DNA of 11,643 bases from Deltaproteobacteria bacterium (GTDB lineage: Bacteria > Desulfobacterota > Syntrophia > Syntrophales > UBA2210). Position 1 is the first letter of the stretch; each line of letters opens with the position of its first letter. Location: assembly GCA_030603465.1 (NCBI GenBank), contig JAUVXT010000057.1:1-11643 (forward strand), written 5' to 3'. Made by a program: the position numbers and the translations under genes. A model generated the notes under the pieces. The model was given only the letters and a program-made list of their open reading frames with translations. It searched no databases and was not told the origin of the DNA. Shown piece by piece: positions 6,264 through 11,643 of this stretch.

Positions 6264-6887
6264 ATGCCAAATAATAATGACATCTTTTTTAAGGAAAACC
6301 AAGATTGGTGGGGTCAAGGTGATGACAACTCATACGCTTTTCTGAGACACGTGGTAAATCCTGTCCGGTTTGCTTACTTCAATCGTATCATCCGTGAAAA
6401 ATTCTTTAAGGAAGACGTCCCTCAAACTCTCCTTGATGTCGGATGTGGAGGAGGATTTTTATCAGAAGAGTTTGCCAAAATTGGATTTGACGTAACGGGG
6501 ATAGATCCTTCACCCGTTCTGCTGAAAGCGGCCCGGGAACATGCTGCTGAAAATTCTTTAGTTATAAGGTATTTGGACGGATACGGAGAAAACCTCCCGC
6601 TGGTAGATAATTGTTTTGACTTTGTGGCTTGTTGCGACGTGCTTGAACATGTAAACGATCTGGAAAGGGTGATTTGCGAAATATCCCGCGTAATGAAACC
6701 TAGGGGTGTGTTCTTTTATGATACGATCAACCGAACGTTTAAGTCTTATCTGTTGGCCATTAAAATCGCCCAGGAATGGAAATTTACAGCATGGGAACAA
6801 CCCGGGTCTCATGCATGGAATAAATTTGTCAAACCCGAAAATTTGATTGAAATATTGCGAAATAATGGGCTAATTAGGGCTTCCTGA
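6264..6887 (+). pseudogene. UbiG-like SAM methyltransferase, 5' part, cut by an insertion sequence (cassette E)
   Basis: The start ATG has GAAGG (6251-6255) eight bases upstream. The N-terminus (DIFFKENQDWWGQGD, then HVVNPVRFAYFNRII) and LLDVGCGGGFLSEEFAKIG (motif I), GIDPSP, CCDVLEHV and YDTINRTFKSYLLAI follow the UbiG-type O-methyltransferase layout in order; HAWNKFVKPENL also fits. The genuine gene sequence ends at base 6876; the last three codons before TGA (Arg-Ala-Ser) are largely insertion sequence DNA. The missing C-terminus is found after the insertion at 8631-8800, and the joined gene would encode 260 residues. UbiG methylates ubiquinone precursors, but a cassette-borne homologue more likely modifies another small molecule. 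The truncated protein retains the SAM fold but lacks about 55 residues and is probably inactive. Confidence 0.8.
6871..6876 (+). repeat. Target-site duplication, left copy
   Basis: TAATTA at 6871-6876 recurs at 8625-8630 directly on the other side of the insertion sequence. The preceding C (6870 and 8624) also matches, so a 7-bp duplication cannot be excluded. Confidence 0.75.
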
Positions 6888-6901
6888 AAAAGTAAAATGT
6901 C

Positions 6902-6930
6902 TTGACAATATAACAGGTTACGTGTATATT
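6902..6930 (+). promoter_or_regulatory. Promoter of the transposase gene
   Basis: TTGACA (6902-6907) and TATATT (6925-6930) are separated by 17 bases, close to the ideal sigma-70 arrangement, inside the left end of the insertion sequence and reading toward the transposase. Confidence 0.7.
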
Positions 6931-6993
6931 TCGGGGTAATTGATGCCCGGAAAATGATCGATGGGCGCCAAAAACCTTGCACATGGAGCAGCG

Positions 6994-8598
6994 ATGTATC
7001 GACACAATGTCAGACAACTTTCATTTGATGACTTTTGTTTGCCCTTCAGTGGTCATCTGAGGGGAGACAACCGCTGGGTCAAATTATCCGAGCTGATCCC
7101 CTGGGGACTGGTAGAAGAGATTTACACATCGCAGTTACACTGCGACTTTGGAGCCCCAGCCCATTCGGCCCGCATGGCCTTTGGATCATTGCTGATCAAG
7201 GAGCGACTCAGACTGAGTGATGAAGAGACCGTGGCCCAGATCACGGAGAACCCATATCTTCAGTACTTCATTGGTTTGAAGGAGTTTCAGAAGGAAGCGC
7301 CCTTTGATCCGTCCCAACTGGTCTATTTCCGCAAGCGTCTTTCCGCTGAGGCAGTGGATCGAATCAACGAGGCGATTGCAACTGCCCAAGTTCAGGCAAA
7401 GCTCAAAAAAGCCAATGATTCTTGTTTCACCGATGACACTCCCCCGGACGACACCATCTCCGGGCAGAGAGACAACCAGAAGCAGCCGGAAGAAAAGATA
7501 AAGAATCAGGGCAAGCTGCTCGTTGATGCCACCTGCACCCCGGCGGATGTGGCCTATCCTACCGACCTGAACCTTCTGAACAAAGCCAGAGAGAAAGCGG
7601 AGCAGATCATAGACACCCTCCACCATGCCCGTACGGAAAGAGCTTCCAAGCCGCGAACCTACCGAAAGAAGGCCCGCAAACAATACCTTGCCGTGGCCCG
7701 TAGCAAACGGCCTGGTCGCAAAAAAGTACGCAAAGCTATCGGACAACAACTGCGGTACCTCCGTCGGGATCTTGGACATATCGACACCCTGACCGGTCAC
7801 GTACCGCTTACGACACTTCCTGCCCGTCAGTATCGCAACCTTTTGGTCATCCGTGAAGTCTACCGACAGCAGAAGATCATGTATGAAAGCAAGACCCACC
7901 GCATTGACGATCGGATCATCAGTATCTCCCAGCCTCATATTCGTCCGATCAAGCGAGGCAAAGTCGTAGCAGATACCGAGTTTGGCGCCAAGCTTTCCAT
8001 CAGTCTTGTCGATGGTTATGCCTTTACAGAACGGATTAGCTGGGACAACTTCAATGAAGGTATTGATCTTATTGAGATCATTAAGAGATATCATAAACGA
8101 TTCGATATGTATCCGGAATCGGTGCATGTCGACAAGATTTACCGAAATCGTGAAAACCTGAGGTACTGCCGCAAACACAGGATACGAATATCCGGTCCAC
8201 CACTGGGCCGTCCTCGCAAGGCAACACCTGAGAACCAGGCAGAGTTGAAAGCAACACAACAGCTGACTCGTCAGGACGAGTTGGATCGCATCCCGGTGGA
8301 AGGGAAGTTCGGCCAGGGAAAACGGAGATTCGGCCTCGGCCGCATCATGGCAAAGTTAGCAGGTACCAGCGCTACGGTGATAACCCTGAACATCCTGGTC
8401 ATGAATCTGGAGAAGCTGCTGAAGGCGGCTCTTTCTCCACCTCTTTTTGTGCTTTGGTTGTCCCTTTACGAGGCCATACGGCGATTTTCAGCGTTGAGGT
8501 GCCGTCATATCGCCATCAGACGACGTTTGTGTCTGATCAGGGAGTTGTCAGCATTGCTTGATGTAAGCCGTGTCACGGGTAATTTGATGGTAAAGTGA
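6994..8598 (+). CDS. DDE transposase, IS5/IS1182-type with DUF772 N-terminus
   Basis: The start is placed at ATG 6994 (534 residues, MYRHNVRQLSFDDF), with GGAG at 6985-6988 five bases before it and the start shape usual for this group. An in-frame ATG at 6961 would add 11 unconserved-looking residues. The DUF772-type N-terminus is seen in FGSLLIKERLRLSDEETV, NPYLQYFIGL and PFDPSQLVYFRKRL. Counting from the 6961 ATG, the catalytic triad is probably Asp189 (LLVDATC), Asp391 (VHVDKIYRNRENL) and Glu447 (VEGKFGQGKRRFGLGRI). A basic, poorly structured insert (RTYRKKARKQYLAVARSKRPGRKKVRK) lies between the first two. The frame is intact with all three acidic residues, so the element may still be active. 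It moves its own DNA by cut-and-paste. Family placement between IS5 subgroups and IS1182 is from memory of motifs and is less certain than the DDE assignment. Confidence 0.9.
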   Translation: MYRHNVRQLSFDDFCLPFSGHLRGDNRWVKLSELIPWGLVEEIYTSQLHCDFGAPAHSARMAFGSLLIKERLRLSDEETVAQITENPYLQYFIGLKEFQKEAPFDPSQLVYFRKRLSAEAVDRINEAIATAQVQAKLKKANDSCFTDDTPPDDTISGQRDNQKQPEEKIKNQGKLLVDATCTPADVAYPTDLNLLNKAREKAEQIIDTLHHARTERASKPRTYRKKARKQYLAVARSKRPGRKKVRKAIGQQLRYLRRDLGHIDTLTGHVPLTTLPARQYRNLLVIREVYRQQKIMYESKTHRIDDRIISISQPHIRPIKRGKVVADTEFGAKLSISLVDGYAFTERISWDNFNEGIDLIEIIKRYHKRFDMYPESVHVDKIYRNRENLRYCRKHRIRISGPPLGRPRKATPENQAELKATQQLTRQDELDRIPVEGKFGQGKRRFGLGRIMAKLAGTSATVITLNILVMNLEKLLKAALSPPLFVLWLSLYEAIRRFSALRCRHIAIRRRLCLIRELSALLDVSRVTGNLMVK

Positions 8599-8624
8599 GA
8601 GCTTTTGCTTTTTTCAGTGAACTC

Positions 8625-8630
8625 TAATTA
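8625..8630 (+). repeat. Target-site duplication, right copy
   Basis: TAATTA, identical to 6871-6876 on the left side of the insertion sequence. Confidence 0.75.
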
Positions 8631-8800
8631 ACCAAGAGATAAAAGGTATCTCGCCTGGAAAGAATCCTGCCGCTGCTCTATTAATAATCGTGAAAAGAGT
8701 TCAAGGAAAAATCAGTCGTTATGAAATGGGACAAAGGCTGAAGCTCCAAGAAAGTAAGGACACCAGCGTTCAGTACTTGGGTTTCGCTCAAAAAGTATGA
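8631..8800 (+). pseudogene. UbiG-like methyltransferase, severed 3' part (cassette E)
   Basis: Read in the frame continued from base 6876 (A plus AC gives Asn), this codes for about 56 residues to TGA at 8798-8800. GISPGKNP, then GKISRYEMGQRL and DTSVQYLGFAQKV fit the C-terminal region of UbiG-like methyltransferases, where a GISP/NP loop and a closing Y-x-G-x-A segment are typical. It has no start codon or promoter of its own and is a remnant. The stop lies only 20 bp before the right repeat, leaving no room for the attC expected at the end of this cassette. Confidence 0.75.
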
Positions 8801-8820
8801 CCCAGCTTGCCGGAAGTCAA

Positions 8821-8900
8821 GGGTCAGGTCTTGCAATAACACACTGAGGACAAACCAATTAAAGCAGGCTGACATAATGTTGCATTGCAAGACCTGACCC
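8821..8900 (+). repeat. 80-bp hairpin repeat element, right copy
   Basis: GGGTCAGGTCTTGCAAT (8821-8837) and ATTGCAAGACCTGACCC (8884-8900) are perfect 17-bp terminal inverted repeats, better preserved than in the left copy (2533-2612), with which it shares orientation and about 92% identity. Its hairpin could also act as the transcription end for the glcF-like gene, which has no other visible terminator. Confidence 0.8.
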
Positions 8901-8923
8901 CATTTTCCCTGACCCCATTTTCC
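8894..8923 (+). repeat. Tandem duplication of a 15-bp unit beside the right repeat
   Basis: CTGACCCCATTTTCC occurs twice head to tail (8894-8908 and 8909-8923). The first overlaps the right arm of the hairpin element. The left copy of the element has a single such tail. Confidence 0.8.
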
Positions 8924-9030
8924 CCCATATTTCAACGAATCATTCCACTATTCCGGATCTCTGACTTTATGGCGATGTTTCCCGTCGCAGATATGGCAAA
9001 CTCATGATCATTCCCGGAGCCATTTCTGTC

Positions 9031-10323
9031 TTATCTGCCTGCAAGCGCCTTTTGAAGTAGCTGCAGTGGATGCATGACCTGCATTCCCTTTTCCTTGTCC
9101 AGATGATCGCCTATCGTAAGATTGCATCCCGGGCAGCAGGTCGTCACCACCTGCGCCTTCGTGGCGTATATATTATCTATCTTGCGCCTGGTAATCTTCA
9201 GAGAGGTCTCGGGATGCTCGACCTGAAAAGACCCGCCGCCTCCGCAGCAATCATCGGCTCCCTTCATCTCTACAAATTCTACATTGGGTAAGGCGCGCAG
9301 GATATTCCGCGGCTGGGCGTTCACCTTCTGCCCCTTCACGAGATGGCACGGGTCATGGTAGGTTACTCGAATCTTCTCCTTTGTGTCTTCAGGGGTGGGC
9401 AGCCAGTCTTTATGTTCATCAATAAAGACAGTCACATCCTTTACCTTCGCGGCCAACTCTTCCGCCGCCTTTACTTCCCCGGCGGTGACATCCATTCCCA
9501 GATCGTGGAGTTCCTTCAGAAGATGGGGGTATTCATTCTTCAGCGCCGCGCCGCAGGTCGCGCAATCTACGATTACCGCGTCCACATCCTTTCCGGAAAA
9601 TATCTCCAGCGCCAGACGTATCGACTTGAGAGAGGTATCTCTATCGCCTGACATGAATATGGGGAGACCGCAGCATACCTGCTCCCTGGGCGTCTTCACC
9701 TCTACACCCATGCGCGGCAGCACATCGACAACGGCATTCCCGATATCGCCATAGAGATATTCCGTCGCGCACCCGTGAAAGTAGAGGACACGGGCCTTCG
9801 TCTCTCCCTTCGGTTTGATGACTTCCTCAATTGTTTGAGAAAATGGCTTTTTGTTCAGGGCAGGAATCCCGTCTACAGAAAGGGCTCCGGCTTTGATCTT
9901 ACCCTCGATCCAGGCGCCGCCGAATGTCCTTCTCGCCCATGCTCCAAACCAGGCCATCTTGGACATCTTCCACTTGCTTGCCAGAATCTGAAAAAATGCC
10001 TTCTTCTTCCAGTTCGTCCCGTAACGCTGCGTGGCACGCCACCTGAGACCGGAAAAAAGGTTGGCTCCATGTACCCCGCTGGGGCAATTGGCGACACAGG
10101 AACCACAGAGGAGGCATGTGTCAAAAAGAACCCCTTTAATCTCCTCAGAAAGTGGCAGCGTGCCTTCGGTGACAAACTTTGACAACTGTACCTTACCACG
10201 CGGACTCGCCTCTTCAAGGAGGACCTCTTTGTAAACGGGACAGTGCGCCAGACATAGTCCGCATTTTATGCAATGGTAAATATTTTCACTGGTATTTTCA
10301 CTTAGTAATGCTGTATTTTCCAT
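9031..10323 (-). CDS. glcF: GlcF-like iron-sulfur subunit of a 2-hydroxyacid (glycolate/lactate) oxidase
   Basis: 430 residues. Two 4Fe-4S ferredoxin-type motifs lie near the N-terminus: C18-x2-C21-x2-C24-x3-C28-P and C70-x2-C73-x2-C76-x3-C80-P. Two cysteine-rich CCG domains follow, with CCG at 217-219 and C254/C257 in the first, and DPCH (325), CCGGGG (359-364) and CCPGC (396-400) in the second. This is the GlcF/heterodisulfide reductase D-like layout. It would pass electrons from the FAD subunits to a membrane quinone or another carrier. The ATG at 10323 is preceded by GGGAGGAG about 10 bases upstream. It starts 27 bp after the stop of the GlcE-like gene, so they are surely co-transcribed. 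The glycolate substrate is suggested by the glyoxylate aminotransferase beyond the island; lactate is the main alternative. Confidence 0.85.
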   Translation of the reverse strand: MENTALLSENTSENIYHCIKCGLCLAHCPVYKEVLLEEASPRGKVQLSKFVTEGTLPLSEEIKGVLFDTCLLCGSCVANCPSGVHGANLFSGLRWRATQRYGTNWKKKAFFQILASKWKMSKMAWFGAWARRTFGGAWIEGKIKAGALSVDGIPALNKKPFSQTIEEVIKPKGETKARVLYFHGCATEYLYGDIGNAVVDVLPRMGVEVKTPREQVCCGLPIFMSGDRDTSLKSIRLALEIFSGKDVDAVIVDCATCGAALKNEYPHLLKELHDLGMDVTAGEVKAAEELAAKVKDVTVFIDEHKDWLPTPEDTKEKIRVTYHDPCHLVKGQKVNAQPRNILRALPNVEFVEMKGADDCCGGGGSFQVEHPETSLKITRRKIDNIYATKAQVVTTCCPGCNLTIGDHLDKEKGMQVMHPLQLLQKALAGR

Positions 10324-10350
10324 GGTTTTTCCGCTCCTCCCACTTCATGC

Positions 10351-11643
10351 TTATATGCTTTCCACAAACCTGCCCGGGCAAAAGATTCCCTCCGGGTCTA
10401 TTGTGTCTTTCAGGCTGCGCATTACCGCATAGTCGCCTCGCATTCCCCCCCACACGTTTACCTTCTCCTTCAAAAGAGTCGGAGTTGATTCTATTACAAG
10501 ACCACCAGAGGATTTCACGGCTTCTTCTCTGAGTTTCTTGATCATTTCGGCGACGGCATCAATCTTTGACTCGAATTCATCCCCTATCAAGAGATAGGAG
10601 TATAGAATGCCGTTACCGGCATGACAGACATTCGCCACATTCAATCCCGCGTCTTCTGCCAGTCTTTCCGATTTTTCTATCATTTTCATAAACATGGAGA
10701 TAGCAAAGTTTGATTTAAGCACAATGAGATTTGAATAATCCTTACTTAAATACTGGGAGTAGTCCCTGAGGGCCTTGGTGAAGGAGTCACGGTCCTCTCT
10801 CTTCAGCGTTATGGCTTCTACTGCCCCGCGATCCTTTCCCATGTTGCCGATATCGGATATCTGTCTTTCCACGGCCTCCGATACCCCCTCCAACCCTACG
10901 GCAACCACATAACCATCACCATCCGGCACATTTAAGACACCAGAAAACTTCGAAGCGGAAGCGCCGTCGATTATCTCTATAAAGGACGGTATGTACGAGG
11001 AATGTACCATCTCCCGGATGAAGCCTCCGGCTTTATCGAGGGTTTTAAAGGGAATCAACAGTGTGGCCGACTCCTCGGGCAGGGGAAGCAATCTGAAGGT
11101 CACTTCGCAAATGAAGCCCAGTGTTCCCAGCGCCCCGATATGAATTTTGTTCATATCATAACCGGTCACGTTCTTGACTACCTTGCCGCCGTAAACCACG
11201 ATATCGCCATCGGGCGAAACAGATTTTATTCCCAGAATCAAATCTCTGGCCGAACCGTACAGGTACCTGCTCGGCCCGGAGGCATTGACGGCCACTATTC
11301 CACCCAGTGTTGCCCCTTCTGTAAAAGGAGGGTCAATGGGAAGGAAATATCCCTTCCCCTCTTTAGCCAGCATCTTCTGAACCTCTCCCAGCGTAAGACC
11401 GCTTTCCGCAGAGAGCGTAAGATTGCCCGTATCACAGTCGGTCACTTTGTTCAGTCGCATCGATGAAATGACGATATCAATCTCCCGTGCAGGAGGATTT
11501 CCCATCGTCATCTTGGTTCCCTTTCCTCTCGGTATGACCGTCAGCTTCCTAGCATGGGCATAGGCGAGGACTTTTGATACCTCATCCATAGATCCGGGTG
11601 ATACAACGGCTCCGGGCACCTTACCGTCAACTGCATATTCCTT
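10351..11643 (-). CDS. glcE: GlcE-like FAD-binding subunit of a 2-hydroxyacid oxidase, N-terminus outside window
   Basis: 430 codons are visible; the frame is still open at the window edge (KEYAVDGKVPGAVV), so the GTG at 11619 is internal. The FAD-binding type 4 (PCMH/VAO) domain shows VIPRGKGTKMTMGNPP, then ATLGGIVAVNASGPSRYLYGSARD and VVKNVTGYDMNKIHIGALG followed by TLGF. The C-terminus has CHAGNGILYSY and ends in DPEGIFCPGRF. The KNVTGYD and 'ALGTLG' pairing and overall size suit GlcE more than GlcD, though a stand-alone D-2-hydroxyacid dehydrogenase cannot be excluded. It would oxidise glycolate or lactate with electrons going to the GlcF-like subunit downstream. A GlcD partner would be expected further upstream, outside the window. 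Confidence 0.8.
   Translation of the reverse strand, partial: KEYAVDGKVPGAVVSPGSMDEVSKVLAYAHARKLTVIPRGKGTKMTMGNPPAREIDIVISSMRLNKVTDCDTGNLTLSAESGLTLGEVQKMLAKEGKGYFLPIDPPFTEGATLGGIVAVNASGPSRYLYGSARDLILGIKSVSPDGDIVVYGGKVVKNVTGYDMNKIHIGALGTLGFICEVTFRLLPLPEESATLLIPFKTLDKAGGFIREMVHSSYIPSFIEIIDGASASKFSGVLNVPDGDGYVVAVGLEGVSEAVERQISDIGNMGKDRGAVEAITLKREDRDSFTKALRDYSQYLSKDYSNLIVLKSNFAISMFMKMIEKSERLAEDAGLNVANVCHAGNGILYSYLLIGDEFESKIDAVAEMIKKLREEAVKSSGGLVIESTPTLLKEKVNVWGGMRGDYAVMRSLKDTIDPEGIFCPGRFVESI

Larger units (their letters stand above)
6877..8624 (+). mobile_element. Insertion sequence, IS5/IS1182-type, about 1748 bp
   Basis: One transposase gene with its own promoter, bounded by imperfect terminal inverted repeats: GGGCTTCCTGAAAAAG at the left end (6877-6892) and, read from the right end inward, GAGTTCACTGAAAAAA (8624 down to 8609), 11 of 16 matching. 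TAATTA flanks both ends. Deleting the element and one TAATTA rejoins the interrupted methyltransferase in frame, which fixes the ends independently of the inverted repeats. Confidence 0.85.
2762..8820 (+). mobile_element. Integron gene cassette array without integrase (CALIN), carrying an insertion sequence
   Basis: Cassettes A (2763-3512), B (3513-4544), C (4545-5398), D (5399-6225) and E (6226 to about 8820) all carry their gene in plus orientation. In cassettes A-D the gene is followed by an attC-type hairpin. Cassette recombination cuts G^TTRRRY, so each cassette's R'' must be complementary to the R' box at its own left edge. This holds exactly four times: GTTATCT/AGATAAC, GTTAGGC/GCCTAAC, GTTATGT/ACATAAC and GTTGGGA/TCCCAAC. 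No intI gene or clear attI is in the window. The right end has lost its attC, and cassette E is interrupted by an insertion sequence (6877-8624). Confidence 0.85.

Noticed and set aside
7186..8259. Long open frame (357 codons) on the minus strand
   Set aside because: It lies wholly opposite the transposase gene, whose motifs and promoter are clear; it is a shadow frame with no recognisable motif.
9343..10217. Several open frames of 100-135 codons on both strands
   Set aside because: All overlap the GlcF-like gene, which has complete cysteine motifs; they are shadows.

Overview
The window looks like bacterial chromosome, probably from an anaerobic or microaerophilic member of the deltaproteobacterial (Desulfobacterota-like) world. 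This placement rests on an inference from gene content (LarA-type racemase beside GlcE/GlcF-type glycolate oxidase subunits) and from short hairpin repeats of the 'GGTCAGGTCTTG' kind; no rRNA or tRNA is present to confirm it. It has two layers: a conserved 2-hydroxyacid metabolic locus at the edges and a 6 kb accessory island in the middle.

Edges. At the left, the C-terminal half of a LarA/DUF2088 nickel-pincer racemase (+, ends 704) converges on a class V aminotransferase of the alanine/serine-glyoxylate type (-, 850-2028). At the right, a GlcF-like iron-sulfur subunit (-, 9031-10323) follows, 27 bp downstream, a GlcE-like FAD subunit (-, 10351 to beyond the window end). Together they would oxidise glycolate, lactate or a related hydroxyacid to a 2-oxoacid (GlcE/F), transaminate glyoxylate (aminotransferase) and interconvert hydroxyacid stereoisomers (LarA-like). 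The glcE, glcF and aminotransferase genes share a strand, so the island may have split an operon.

Middle. Positions 2762 to about 8820 hold an array of integron gene cassettes without any integrase gene in view (a CALIN, cluster of attC sites lacking an integron-integrase). All genes point the same way. Four attC sites can be read directly. For four consecutive cassettes the 7-base R'' box is the exact reverse complement of the R' box at that cassette's own left edge, as the cassette recombination mechanism predicts. Cassette A: a small TnsA-like PD-(D/E)XK protein with two C-terminal membrane segments, very AT-rich. Cassette B: an isoprenylcysteine carboxyl methyltransferase (ICMT)-family membrane methyltransferase, followed by an abnormally long 217-bp composite attC. 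Cassette C: a DUF6602-like protein with a second PD-(D/E)XK-like motif set. Cassette D: an unrecognised protein with an HExxH motif, broken by a single-base frameshift. Cassette E: a UbiG-like methyltransferase split by a 1.75 kb DDE insertion sequence that left a TAATTA duplication; removing the insertion and one copy of the duplication restores a 260-residue reading frame. Cassette E has no attC; a repeat begins 20 bp after its stop.

Borders. Two 80-bp hairpin elements (2533-2612 and 8821-8900), about 92% identical and in direct orientation, lie at either side of the array, suggesting that they took part in its capture or trimming. Between the aminotransferase and the array lie an orphan promoter/palindrome and a strong hairpin terminator with no recognisable gene between them.
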